60,088 nucleotides of DNA, taken from assembly GCA_903920435.1 (NCBI GenBank), contig CAIXMB010000151.1, positions 1 through 60,088 on the forward strand, read 5' to 3'. Position 1 is the first letter of the stretch, and the number at the start of each line of letters is the position of its first letter. The stretch comes from an uncultured Actinomycetes bacterium (GTDB lineage: Bacteria; Actinomycetota; Actinomycetes; Actinomycetales; Microbacteriaceae). The position numbers were made by a program, and so were the translations under genes. Positions 36,655 through 45,114 of this stretch are shown piece by piece. The notes beneath the pieces are model-generated. The model was not told the DNA's origin, searched no databases, and saw nothing but the letters and a program-made list of their open reading frames with translations.

Positions 36655-38030
36655 TACTCGAGGTAGTCGCGCAGCGACTGGGACCGCGACGGGTGGCGCA
36701 GCTTGGCCATCGTCTTCGACTCGATCTGGCGGATGCGCTCGCGCGTCACGCCGAAGGTGTCACCGATCTGGTCGAGGGTCTTCGGCATTCCGTCACCGAG
36801 CCCGAAGCGCATCCGGATGACGCCGGCCTCGCGCTCGCTCAGCGAGTCGAGGAGCGACTCGAGCTGCTTCTGCAGCATCGTGAAGCCCACCGCGTCCGCG
36901 GGGACCACGGCCTCGGTGTCCTCGATGAGGTCGCCGAACTCGCTGTCGCCATCCTCGCCCAGCGGGGTGTGCAGCGAGATCGGCTCACGGCCGTACTTCT
37001 GCACCTCGATGACCTTCTCGGGCGTCATGTCGAGCTCGCGGCTGAGCTCCTCGGGCGTGGGTTCGCGGCCGAGGTCCTGCAGCATCTGACGCTGGACGCG
37101 CGCGAGCTTGTTGATGACCTCGACCATGTGCACGGGGATGCGGATGGTGCGTGCCTGGTCGGCCATCGCGCGGGTGATCGCCTGGCGGATCCACCACGTC
37201 GCGTAGGTCGAGAACTTGAAGCCCTTCGTGTAGTCGAACTTCTCGACTGCACGGATGAGGCCCAGGTTGCCCTCCTGGATGAGGTCGAGGAACTGCATGC
37301 CGCGACCGGTGTAGCGCTTGGCGAGCGACACGACGAGTCGCAGGTTGGCGCCGAGCAGGTGGCTCTTGGCACGCTGGCCGTCTTTCGCGACCCACTGCAG
37401 CTCGCGGCCGAGCGACGAGCGCAGCTCGGCGGCAGACATGTGCGAGAGCTTGTCCTCGGCGAAGAGGCCCGCCTCGATGCGCATGGCGAGCTCGACCTCC
37501 TCCGCGGCGTTGAGCAGCGCGACCTTGCCGATCTGCTTCAGGTAGTCCTTGACGGGGTCGGCGGTGGCGCCGGTGATCGCGGACGAGTAGACGGGCACCT
37601 CGTCCTCGTCGTCGACGAGGGAGAGCACGAGGGCGCCCGTGGGGAGCTCCTCATCCTTGCCCGTCGACTTCTCGTCGTCGTCGTCATCATCGTCGGCCGT
37701 GTCTTCCTTGGCCTCGTCAGCTTCCGCGTCGACCTCGACCTCGACCACCGCGACGGCGACCTCGATCTCCTCGTCGTCGATCTCCTCGATCTCGGCGGGC
37801 TCGTCGGCCTCGACCGTGTCGTCGTCATCGAGGTCGACAGCCTTGGGCTTGCGGCCGGCGGGCGCCTTGGCTGCCGCCTTCGCCTTGGGCGCGGCCTTCG
37901 TCGCGGTCTCAAGCTCGTCGGGCTCGACAGCGTCCTTCGCTGCGGCCTTCGTCTTCGTTGACGCGGCCGTTGCGGGGGCGGCTTTTGCCGCGGTCTTGGC
38001 TGCGGGCGCAGCCGTGGTTCGGGTTGCCAT
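36654..38030 (-). CDS. sigA: RNA polymerase principal sigma factor (SigA/HrdB)
   Basis: A 458-residue primary sigma factor. The first ~150 residues are low-complexity (Ala/Lys-rich, then a long Asp/Glu tract), as in other actinobacterial HrdB proteins. Region 1.2 is [21 protein letters not shown]; region 2 includes [20 protein letters not shown] and [20 protein letters not shown] (2.3-2.4); region 4.2 is [20 protein letters not shown]; the protein ends [13 protein letters not shown] 38030 follows AAAGGTG. A TTGACA (38094-38099, minus strand) lies upstream without a clear -10 partner, and a 14-bp palindrome sits in the leader. Confidence 0.97.
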   Translation of the reverse strand: MATRTTAAPAAKTAAKAAPATAASTKTKAAAKDAVEPDELETATKAAPKAKAAAKAPAGRKPKAVDLDDDDTVEADEPAEIEEIDDEEIEVAVAVVEVEVDAEADEAKEDTADDDDDDDEKSTGKDEELPTGALVLSLVDDEDEVPVYSSAITGATADPVKDYLKQIGKVALLNAAEEVELAMRIEAGLFAEDKLSHMSAAELRSSLGRELQWVAKDGQRAKSHLLGANLRLVVSLAKRYTGRGMQFLDLIQEGNLGLIRAVEKFDYTKGFKFSTYATWWIRQAITRAMADQARTIRIPVHMVEVINKLARVQRQMLQDLGREPTPEELSRELDMTPEKVIEVQKYGREPISLHTPLGEDGDSEFGDLIEDTEAVVPADAVGFTMLQKQLESLLDSLSEREAGVIRMRFGLGDGMPKTLDQIGDTFGVTRERIRQIESKTMAKLRHPSRSQSLRDYLE

Positions 38031-38053
38031 TCGAACACCTTTCGGGAGTTTTT

Positions 38054-38067
38054 GGGCGGTACCGCCC
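38054..38067. promoter_or_regulatory. 14-bp palindrome in the sigA leader
   Basis: GGGCGGTACCGCCC, a perfect palindrome 24 bases before the sigA start codon. It could be an operator or form an RNA hairpin near the ribosome-binding site. Confidence 0.45.
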
Positions 38068-38228
38068 TGGTTTCCGGGCAGCACTAAGACCCTTGTCAAG
38101 TCCTCAGCTCGAGCACCACGGGAGTGGTTCGGTGAGCTGCGGGTCTAGACCGGGTCTCGTACTCGATTATTGCACGTTTCCGGGAGAACACTTGACAGCG
38201 CCTCCCTCCACCGTGGTAAAACGCGCGG

Positions 38229-39557
38229 TCAGGCTCGTTTATGCCGCCAGCGGCGCGCAATCGCGATCCAGAGCGGCGCCACTTCGATGCCCTCCTCCTC
38301 GTGGAGTCGCCGGCGCGTGCGTCGACGGGCCACGAGCAGGAACACCACACCCGTGCCGACGACGACGTACTGCGCGAGGAAGGCGAGGCGGAAGGCCGGG
38401 AGCGAGTACAGCTCGGCCGGCACACCGCTGCCGCCGTGCGCTCGGTCTACGAGGTCGAGGATGACACCGATGAGGAACATCATGATGAACGTCGCGAGGA
38501 AGCCGCCCACGTTCACGATGCCGCTCGCGGAGCCGAACGCGCGCATCGGGTTGAAGGTGCGTGCGAAATCGAACCCGATCAAGGAGCCCGGGCCGCCGAT
38601 GGCGATCACGAGCAGCAGCATGACGATGAGCCACACGGGCGGGTGGCCGGGCCACGCGAGCACGGCGGTCCACACGACGGCCATCGCGATCACGATGCCC
38701 AGCACGATGTTGCTGCGCCGCAACGGGTACCGCGCGCACAGGATGCCCAGGAGGGGCCCGGTCAGGAGCACCGTCGCGACGGTCACGGTCATGAGCGCCG
38801 CTGCACCCGCCGGACCGTAGCCGAGCGCGACCGAGAGGAACGGGTATCCCCACAGCAGCGCGAACATCGTCAGAGACGACTGGCTGACGAAGTGCGACCA
38901 GAACCCGAGCTGGGTGCCGGGCCGAGCGAGCGCCGTGCGCAGGTGCCGGATCGACTCCGCCCACGACTGCGTCTCGCGCGCCTCCGGGGTGCCGCGGGGC
39001 GCATTCGTCACGACCGCCACGAGCGCCACGAGCGCGAGGGCCGACAGGGCTGCGGCAGAGAGGTAGGTGGGCGTCCAGCCCCACCGGTGGAGCAGGAGCG
39101 CCAACGGGATCGCCGACGCGAGCTGGCCGAGCTGTCCGAGCGAGCCGAACAACTGGGAGACGAACGTGAGTCGCCGCCCCGAGAACCACGACGCCAGCAG
39201 CCGGATGCCCGAGATGAAGGTCATCGCGTCACCGGCGCCCACGAGCATCCGGCCGATGATGGCCACGCCGATCGTGTCGGAGAGGGCGAGGGTCGTCTGC
39301 CCGACGAGCATGAGGGCGGCGCCCGTCGCGAGCAGGAACTTGGGGCCGACGCGGTCGAGCACGACGCCGATCGGTATCTGCAGCCCCGCGTAGACCACGA
39401 GCTGCACCACAGCCAGGGTCGAGAGCGCCGTGGCGGCCACGTCGAACCGCTGGGTGGCCTCGACGGCAGCGACGCCGAGCGAGCTGCGCTGGAGGAACGC
39501 GACGATGTACGCGAACACGGCGACGCCGTAGATCAGCCAGGCCCGGCGCGAGTTCAT
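38229..39557 (-). CDS. Major facilitator superfamily transporter
   Basis: A 442-residue transporter with twelve predicted transmembrane helices. The N-terminal half has SSLGVAAVEATQRFDV, LQIPIGVVLDRVGPKFLLATG (the loop 2-3 DRxGxK/R motif) and IGRMLVGAGDAMTFISGIRLL; the C-terminal half includes GIVNVGGFLATFIMMFLIGV. The sequence resembles the ACS/nitrate-type MFS permeases, but the substrate cannot be read from it. The ATG is preceded by TAGGCT with a 7-base gap. It lies alone between sigA and the PAC2 gene. Confidence 0.9.
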   Translation of the reverse strand: MNSRRAWLIYGVAVFAYIVAFLQRSSLGVAAVEATQRFDVAATALSTLAVVQLVVYAGLQIPIGVVLDRVGPKFLLATGAALMLVGQTTLALSDTIGVAIIGRMLVGAGDAMTFISGIRLLASWFSGRRLTFVSQLFGSLGQLGQLASAIPLALLLHRWGWTPTYLSAAALSALALVALVAVVTNAPRGTPEARETQSWAESIRHLRTALARPGTQLGFWSHFVSQSSLTMFALLWGYPFLSVALGYGPAGAAALMTVTVATVLLTGPLLGILCARYPLRRSNIVLGIVIAMAVVWTAVLAWPGHPPVWLIVMLLLVIAIGGPGSLIGFDFARTFNPMRAFGSASGIVNVGGFLATFIMMFLIGVILDLVDRAHGGSGVPAELYSLPAFRLAFLAQYVVVGTGVVFLLVARRRTRRRLHEEEGIEVAPLWIAIARRWRHKRA

Positions 39558-39564
39558 CGAGCCC

Positions 39565-39570
39565 AGCCTA
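39565..39570 (-). promoter_or_regulatory. -10 element of the MFS gene (leaderless)
   Basis: TAGGCT on the minus strand ends 7 bases before the ATG at 39557 and sits just downstream of the PAC2 gene stop. Confidence 0.5.
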
Positions 39571-39577
39571 CGACCGA

Positions 39578-40501
39578 TCAGACTATGGAGTCGTCGTCCC
39601 CGGTGCGGCGGCTGGCAAGGAAGTTCTGCAGCTCAGCGGCGATCTCGTCGGCCGTCGGCAACTCGCCGTCCTGGTCGGTGAGCGGGGAGCGCAGGGGGTT
39701 GTCCTGCATGTAGCTGTCGTGACGCTCCTCGAGCGTGCCGACCAGCTTCGCGAGCTCCTGGTTGTTCTCGACCTGGCCGTCGATCTTGGTGAGGAAGTCG
39801 CGGCCGTCCTCCCGCAGGCGGTCGGTCGGGAAGATGAGCCCGGTCGCCGCGCTCACGCTCTCGAGCGCGGTCACCGCGGCCGCCGGGTACTCGGTGTCGG
39901 CGAGGTAGTGCGGGATCAGCAGGACGAAGCCGGCGTTGGGGTGGCCGAGCTCCTGGAGGCGAAACTCGAGCAGGTGCAGCACGTTCGCGGGCACCTGGGT
40001 GCGCGGCTTCCAGACCGACATGGCGTCGATGAGCTCGGTGCGGTTGCCGCTCACGGTCACGCTGATGGGCCGGGTGTGCGGTACGGGCATGGGGATCGCG
40101 TGCACCCAGGTCGTAGTCGAGACTTGGAAGCGGTCGATGAGGTCGAGCACCGCCGCGACGAACCGCTGCCACTGGAAGTCGGGCTCGTAGCCGGTGAGGA
40201 GCAGGAAGGGCTGCTCGAGGTCATCGCGCACGAGGTACAGGTTGAGCTCGAGGGGCGTGTAGTCGCTCAGGTGGTCCTGGTCGAAGTAGATGGTGGGGCG
40301 GCGGGCACGGTAGTCGAGCAGCTCATCGCTGTCGAAAGCCGCGATGACGCGGTGCTCGAGGCTCTCGAGCAGGTACTCGCTCACCTGGGTCACGGCGCTG
40401 CCGGAGTCGGCGAAACCCGTGAGGGCCGCTACGAGCGGGAGGCCGCGCGGAACCGACTCCGCATCAGCAGAGAGTTCGTACAAGCCGTCCGGGTCGCGCA
40501 T
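39578..40501 (-). CDS. PAC2 family protein
   Basis: A 307-residue protein of the PAC2 (proteasome assembly chaperone 2-like) family. Visible are VAALTGFADSGSAVTQVSEYL, the LLLTGYEPDFQWQRFVAAVL core and PHYLADTEYPAAAVTALESV. Bacterial members have no established function; a chaperone or carboxylate-amine-ligase-associated role has been suggested for relatives. A TAGTGT hexamer ends 6 bases before the ATG, so a leaderless start is likely. It is divergent from pepA, 91 bp away. Confidence 0.88.
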   Translation of the reverse strand: MRDPDGLYELSADAESVPRGLPLVAALTGFADSGSAVTQVSEYLLESLEHRVIAAFDSDELLDYRARRPTIYFDQDHLSDYTPLELNLYLVRDDLEQPFLLLTGYEPDFQWQRFVAAVLDLIDRFQVSTTTWVHAIPMPVPHTRPISVTVSGNRTELIDAMSVWKPRTQVPANVLHLLEFRLQELGHPNAGFVLLIPHYLADTEYPAAAVTALESVSAATGLIFPTDRLREDGRDFLTKIDGQVENNQELAKLVGTLEERHDSYMQDNPLRSPLTDQDGELPTADEIAAELQNFLASRRTGDDDSIV

Positions 40502-40507
40502 GTTTCA

Positions 40508-40513
40508 ACACTA
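40508..40513 (-). promoter_or_regulatory. -10 element of the PAC2 gene (leaderless)
   Basis: TAGTGT on the minus strand ends 6 bases before the ATG at 40501. Confidence 0.5.
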
Positions 40514-40580
40514 ATCCCGCGATTCGCGCCGACCCGGGCAAAACCGGGCCTCGGCGTCATGCCCACAGCGAACACGAGAA

Positions 40581-40586
40581 TACGAT
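40581..40586 (+). promoter_or_regulatory. -10 element of pepA (leaderless)
   Basis: TACGAT ends 6 bases before the pepA ATG at 40593. Confidence 0.55.
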
Positions 40587-40592
40587 TGCCGG

Positions 40593-42059
40593 ATGACCGT
40601 GCCGAGCCTGTCCACATCCCCACTGCCCCTCCTCGAGATCGAGGGCGACGTGCTCGTCCTCGGTGTGCGCAAGACCGATGAGGGGCCGCAGCTCGCCCAC
40701 GACGACCCCGCCTTCGCCGACCTCCAGCTCGTGCTCGCCTCGATCGGCGTGACCGGTGTGCAGGACGAGGTGCGCCGCCTGCCCGGAACTCACGGCGCCA
40801 CGGAGAGCATCGCCCTCGTGGGGCTAGGCTCCGGCGAGGTGACCGTGAACGACCTGCGGTACGCCGCGGGCTCCGTCGCCCGCCAGGTGCGCGGCGTCGA
40901 CTCGCTCGTGTTCGGATTCCCGGTCGCCGACGATGCCGAGCTCCTCGCGGTGCTCGAGGGCGCCGCACTCGGCGCCTACGCCTTCACGGAGTACCGCGCA
41001 TCATCCGACGACGCGAAGCTGCCGGCGACGAGCATCGTCGTGGCGACGGATGCCCCGGCCGATGCCCTCATCGAGCGCGCGATCGCCGCCGCAACCGCCG
41101 TGCACACCGTGCGCGACCTGGTGAACACCGCGCCCAACGACCTCTACCCGGAGACCTTCGCCGCCTCTGCCGTCTCGCTCGCCGAGGGTCTCGACGTCAC
41201 CGTCGACGTGCTCGCCGACGACGAGCTGCGCGCGGGCGGGTTCGGCGGCATCCTCGCCGTCGGGCAGGGGTCGGCCCGTGGTCCCCGCCTCGTCAAGGTG
41301 AGCTACTCCCCCGCGGGTGCCGCGCAGCACATCGCCCTCGTCGGCAAGGGCATCACCTTCGACTCGGGCGGCCTGTCGCTCAAGCCCCCGGCCTCGATGA
41401 TCGGCATGAAGTACGACATGACGGGTGCGGCGACCGTCCTCGCCGTGGCACTCGCGGCGGCACGACTCGCACTGCCCGTGCGCGTCACGGCCTGGCTGTG
41501 CATCGCCGAGAACATGCCCGGCGGAGCCGCGCTGCGGCCGAACGACGTCATCCGGATCTACGGCGGCAAGACCGTCGAGGTGCTCAACACCGATGCGGAG
41601 GGCCGGCTCGTGCTCGCCGACGGCCTCGTCCGGGCAAGCGAGGAGGAGCCCGACGCGATCATCGACGTCGCCACCCTCACCGGCGCGGCCTCGATCGCCA
41701 TGGGCACGCGCTACGTCGGCACCATGGGCGACCCCGAGCTGGCGCAGAAGGTCGTCGCGGCGGGCAACCGGGTCGGAGAGACCCTCTGGCACATGCCCAT
41801 CGCGCCCGAGCTGCGGCCGCTGCTCGCCTCGGACATCGCCGACATCGCGAACATCAAGCCCGGCAACACGGCCGGCGGCATGATGATCGCGGCGGCATTC
41901 CTGCGCGACTTCGTGCCGAGCACGATCCCGTGGGCCCACCTCGACATCGCCGGACCCGCCAACAACGGCGGGAACGGGTGGGGATTCGTGGGCAAGGGAC
42001 CCACCGGAGTCGCTGTTCGCGCACTGCTGCAGCTGGCCGAGGAATATAGCCGCCCGTAG
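40593..42059 (+). CDS. pepA: Leucyl aminopeptidase (M17)
   Basis: A 488-residue cytosolic aminopeptidase with two metal ions, cleaving N-terminal residues from peptides. The variable N-terminal domain covers about residues 1-165; the catalytic domain has LVGKGITFDSGGLSLKP, the family signature NTDAEGRLVLADGLV, and metal-binding DMTGAATVLAVALAAAR. The end HLDIAGPANNGGNGWGFVGK is typical. The ATG start is fixed by a TACGAT hexamer 6 bases upstream. E. coli PepA also acts as a DNA-binding protein; nothing here shows whether that is so in this organism. Confidence 0.96.
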   Translation: MTVPSLSTSPLPLLEIEGDVLVLGVRKTDEGPQLAHDDPAFADLQLVLASIGVTGVQDEVRRLPGTHGATESIALVGLGSGEVTVNDLRYAAGSVARQVRGVDSLVFGFPVADDAELLAVLEGAALGAYAFTEYRASSDDAKLPATSIVVATDAPADALIERAIAAATAVHTVRDLVNTAPNDLYPETFAASAVSLAEGLDVTVDVLADDELRAGGFGGILAVGQGSARGPRLVKVSYSPAGAAQHIALVGKGITFDSGGLSLKPPASMIGMKYDMTGAATVLAVALAAARLALPVRVTAWLCIAENMPGGAALRPNDVIRIYGGKTVEVLNTDAEGRLVLADGLVRASEEEPDAIIDVATLTGAASIAMGTRYVGTMGDPELAQKVVAAGNRVGETLWHMPIAPELRPLLASDIADIANIKPGNTAGGMMIAAAFLRDFVPSTIPWAHLDIAGPANNGGNGWGFVGKGPTGVAVRALLQLAEEYSRP

Positions 42060-42071
42060 TAAGGTTTTTGA

Positions 42072-42087
42072 GGCGGGTTTCTCCGCC
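42072..42087. terminator. Short hairpin after pepA
   Basis: GGCGG and CCGCC pair across a 6-base loop, 12 bases after the pepA stop. A T run (42065-42069) precedes it, so it would suit minus-strand transcripts better; termination of pepA is doubtful. Confidence 0.35.
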
Positions 42088-42156
42088 CCGATCCGGTCGC
42101 CCACCACACATCCTTGGCGTGCCGGTGCACAAATCCTTACAGAGGAGTTGCTGGGA

Positions 42157-43530
42157 TTGTCTGAGCACACGTTTGACCTTGTTGTTCTCGGTGGCGGAAG
42201 TGGTGGGTACGCCGCAGCGCTGCGTGCCAGCCAGCTCGGCATGACCGTCGGCCTGATCGAGAAGGGCAAGGTGGGTGGCACCTGCCTGCACGTCGGGTGC
42301 ATCCCGACGAAGGCGCTTCTCCACTCCGCCGAGGTCGCCGACGTCACGCGCGAGTCGGCCAAGTACGGCATCACCTCCACGTTCGGCGGCGTCGACATTG
42401 CCGCGGTCACGGCGTACCGCCAGGAGATCATCGCCAGCAAGTACAAGGGTCTCCAGGGCCTCATCAAGGCCCGTGGCATCACGACCATCGAGGGCGAGGG
42501 CAAGCTCGTCTCCCCCACCACCGTGCAGGTCGGCGACGAGACCATCATCGGCAAGAACGTCGTGCTGGCGACCGGCTCGTACTCGCGCTCGCTCCCCGGC
42601 CTCGAGATCGGCGGCCGCGTCATCACCTCCGAGCAGGCGCTCGAGCTCGACTTCGTGCCCAAGAAGGTCATCGTGCTCGGCGGCGGCGTGATCGGCGTCG
42701 AGTTCTCCAGCGTGTGGCGCAGCTGGGGCTCCGAGGTCCAGATCATCGAGGCCCTCCCGCACCTCGTCCCCAACGAGGACGAGGCCATCAGCAAGCAGTT
42801 CGAGCGCGCGTTCCGCAAGCGCGGCATCGAGTTCAGCCTCGGCGTTCGCTTCCAGTCGGTGACGCAGAACGACCAGGGTGTCGTCGTCACCCTCGAAGAC
42901 GGGAAGACCTTCGAGGGCGAGCTCCTGCTCGTCGCCGTCGGCCGTGGCCCCGTCACCGCGAACCTCGGTTATGAGGAGGTCGGAGTCACGATGGACCGCG
43001 GCTTCGTCATCACCAACGAGCGCCTCGCCACGAACATCCCCGGTGTCTACGCCGTCGGCGACATCGTCCCCGGCCTCCAGCTCGCCCACCGCGGCTTCCA
43101 GCAGGGCATCTTCGTCGCCGAGGAGATCGCGGGCCTCAACCCGGTCGTCATCGAGGATGTGAACATCCCCAAGGTCACCTACAGCGACCCCGAGGTTGCG
43201 TCCGTCGGCCTCTCGCAGGCGAAGGCCGAGGAGAAGTACGGCGCCGACAAGGTGTCGATCTACGACTACAGCCTCGCCGGCAACGGCAAGAGCCACATCA
43301 TCGGCACTACGGGGTCGGTCAAGGTCGTCCGTGTCAACGACGGCCCGGTGGTCGGCGTGCACATGATCGGCGCTCGGGTGGGCGAACTCATCGGCGAAGC
43401 GCAGCTCGCCGTGAACTGGGAGGCGTACCCGGAGGACATCGCTCCTCTCGTCCACGCGCACCCCACGCAGAACGAAGCCCTGGGCGAGGCATTCCTTGCT
43501 CTCGCGGGCAAGCCCCTGCACGCGATCTGA
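42157..43530 (+). CDS. lpdA: Dihydrolipoyl dehydrogenase (E3)
   Basis: A 457-residue flavoprotein that reoxidises the lipoyl group of 2-oxo-acid dehydrogenase complexes with NAD+. The FAD site is LVVLGGGSGGYAAALRAS, the redox disulfide is GGTCLHVGCIPTKALL, the NAD site is VIVLGGGVIGVEFSSVWRSW, and the active-site His-Glu pair is HAHPTQNEALGEA. I chose TTG 42157 because AGAGGAG (42141-42147) is 9 bases upstream; an in-frame TTG at 42148 abuts it. The E2 gene follows 47 bases downstream, so the two are co-expressed. Confidence 0.96.
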   Translation: MSEHTFDLVVLGGGSGGYAAALRASQLGMTVGLIEKGKVGGTCLHVGCIPTKALLHSAEVADVTRESAKYGITSTFGGVDIAAVTAYRQEIIASKYKGLQGLIKARGITTIEGEGKLVSPTTVQVGDETIIGKNVVLATGSYSRSLPGLEIGGRVITSEQALELDFVPKKVIVLGGGVIGVEFSSVWRSWGSEVQIIEALPHLVPNEDEAISKQFERAFRKRGIEFSLGVRFQSVTQNDQGVVVTLEDGKTFEGELLLVAVGRGPVTANLGYEEVGVTMDRGFVITNERLATNIPGVYAVGDIVPGLQLAHRGFQQGIFVAEEIAGLNPVVIEDVNIPKVTYSDPEVASVGLSQAKAEEKYGADKVSIYDYSLAGNGKSHIIGTTGSVKVVRVNDGPVVGVHMIGARVGELIGEAQLAVNWEAYPEDIAPLVHAHPTQNEALGEAFLALAGKPLHAI

Positions 43531-43577
43531 CACCACAACTAAACTTCACGTAGAAGCGTTACTAAGGAGCATCACTG

Positions 43578-45113
43578 ATGAGCGAATCCGTCAACCTTCC
43601 GGCACTCGGTGAGAGTGTCACCGAGGGTACGGTTACCCGCTGGCTCAAGAAGGTCGGCGACCGTGTCGAGGTCGACGAGCCTCTGCTCGAGGTCTCGACC
43701 GACAAGGTCGACACCGAGATCCCGTCGCCGGTTGCGGGCGTGATCGAGGCCATCCTCGTCGCCGAGGATGAGACCGTCGAGGTCGGCACGGCGCTCGTGA
43801 CCATCGGTGACGGCTCCGGTGCCGCCGCCGAGGCGCCTGCGGCACCCGCCGCTGAGGCACCCGCTGCCGAGGCTCCGGCCGCTGAGGCGCCGGCCGCCGC
43901 AGCACCCGCTGCCGCAGCACCCGCTCCTGCCGCCGAGCCTGCCCCTGCGGCCGAGCCCGTGGCCGAGGTGCCCTCCACGGATGCCCCGGCGCCCGCCGAG
44001 GAGGCTCCGGCCGCCCCGCCCGCCCCCGCGACCGCCGTAGACCCGGCGCCCGCGACCGCCCCTGCCGGCGCCCACTCGTCGGCTCCGGCACCCGCCGCGG
44101 CCCCGGCTCCTGCCGCTGCCCCGGCTCCCGCTGCAGCCCCGGCTCCGGCCGCCGCGGCACCTGCTCCCGCTGCAGCTGCGCCGGCCGCCCCCGCGCCCGA
44201 CTCGCACGCTGGCTACGTCACGCCGCTCGTGCGCAAGCTCGCCAACGAGCGCGGCATCGACCTCGGCGCCGTCTCGGGCACCGGTGTCGGCGGTCGCATC
44301 CGCAAGCAGGATGTGCTGAGCGCCAGCTCCGCCACCGCTGCGGCCGCGTCGGCTCCCGCCGCGAAGACCGCTGCCGCTGCGCCCGTGGAGGTCTCGCCGC
44401 TGCGCGGCACCACGGTTCCCATGTCCCGCCTGCGCAAGGTGATCGCAGAGCGCGCGGTCATCTCGATGCAGAGCTCGGCACAGCTGACCTCCGTGGTCGA
44501 GGTCGACGTCACCCTCGTCGCGCACTTCCGCGACCAGGTGAAGGGCGACTTCCAGACCAAGACGGGCACGAAGCTCTCGTTCCTGCCGTTCTTCGCCCTC
44601 GCGGCAGCCGAGGCGCTCCAGGCGTACCCGATCATCAACGCGACGATCGAGGGCGACAGCATCGTCTACCCGGCGCAGGAGAACATCAGCATCGCGGTCG
44701 ACACCGAGCGCGGTCTGCTCACCCCGGTCATCCGGGATGCTGCTTCGCTCGACCTCGCCGGGTTCGCGAAGCAGATCGCGGATCTCGCCGAGCGCACGCG
44801 CGACAACAAGCTCAAGCCCGACGAGCTCGCCGGCGGCACGTTCACTCTCACGAACACGGGTTCGCGCGGCGCGCTGTTCGACACCCCGATCGTGTTCCTG
44901 CCCCAGTCGGCGATCCTCGGCACCGGAATCGTGTCGAAGAAGCCCGTGGTCGTGAGTGACGCCGGCGGCGATGCGATCGCGATCCGCTCGATGGTCTACC
45001 TCGCCCTCAGCTACGACCACCGCATCGTCGACGGTGCGGATGCCGCCCGCTTCCTCGTCGCGGTGAAGAACCGCCTCGAGGGCGGCGACTTCTCGGGCAA
45101 GCTCGGAATCTGA
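43578..45113 (+). CDS. sucB: Dihydrolipoamide acyltransferase (E2), actinobacterial DlaT/SucB type
   Basis: A 511-residue E2 core of a 2-oxo-acid dehydrogenase complex. The order is one lipoyl domain with lipoylated lysine 43 ([15 protein letters not shown]), an Ala/Pro linker (about residues 82-207), the subunit-binding domain ([16 protein letters not shown] and [14 protein letters not shown]), and the catalytic domain ending [20 protein letters not shown]. Automatic annotation often says succinyltransferase (sucB), but in mycobacteria and corynebacteria this type serves pyruvate dehydrogenase (aceF/dlaT), so its acyl group is uncertain here. lpdA is upstream and lipB-lipA are 1.4 kb downstream. 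Confidence 0.93.
   Translation: MSESVNLPALGESVTEGTVTRWLKKVGDRVEVDEPLLEVSTDKVDTEIPSPVAGVIEAILVAEDETVEVGTALVTIGDGSGAAAEAPAAPAAEAPAAEAPAAEAPAAAAPAAAAPAPAAEPAPAAEPVAEVPSTDAPAPAEEAPAAPPAPATAVDPAPATAPAGAHSSAPAPAAAPAPAAAPAPAAAPAPAAAAPAPAAAAPAAPAPDSHAGYVTPLVRKLANERGIDLGAVSGTGVGGRIRKQDVLSASSATAAAASAPAAKTAAAAPVEVSPLRGTTVPMSRLRKVIAERAVISMQSSAQLTSVVEVDVTLVAHFRDQVKGDFQTKTGTKLSFLPFFALAAAEALQAYPIINATIEGDSIVYPAQENISIAVDTERGLLTPVIRDAASLDLAGFAKQIADLAERTRDNKLKPDELAGGTFTLTNTGSRGALFDTPIVFLPQSAILGTGIVSKKPVVVSDAGGDAIAIRSMVYLALSYDHRIVDGADAARFLVAVKNRLEGGDFSGKLGI
43821..44199 (+). repeat. Ala/Pro/Glu low-complexity linker in E2
   Basis: About 125 residues of imperfect repeats such as [14 protein letters not shown] and [12 protein letters not shown], encoded by degenerate GCC/CCC/GAG triplets. 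This is the flexible swinging-arm linker; the repeats at DNA level could expand or contract between strains. Confidence 0.85.
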
Positions 45114-45114
45114 G

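Noticed and set aside
37640-38030. Frameshift or foreign insert at the sigA N-terminus
   Set aside because: The Ala/Lys and Asp/Glu tracts are normal for actinobacterial HrdB proteins and the frame is intact.
43821-44199. CRISPR-like or tandem-repeat array
   Set aside because: The repeats are degenerate Ala/Pro codons in frame within the E2 linker, without spacers.
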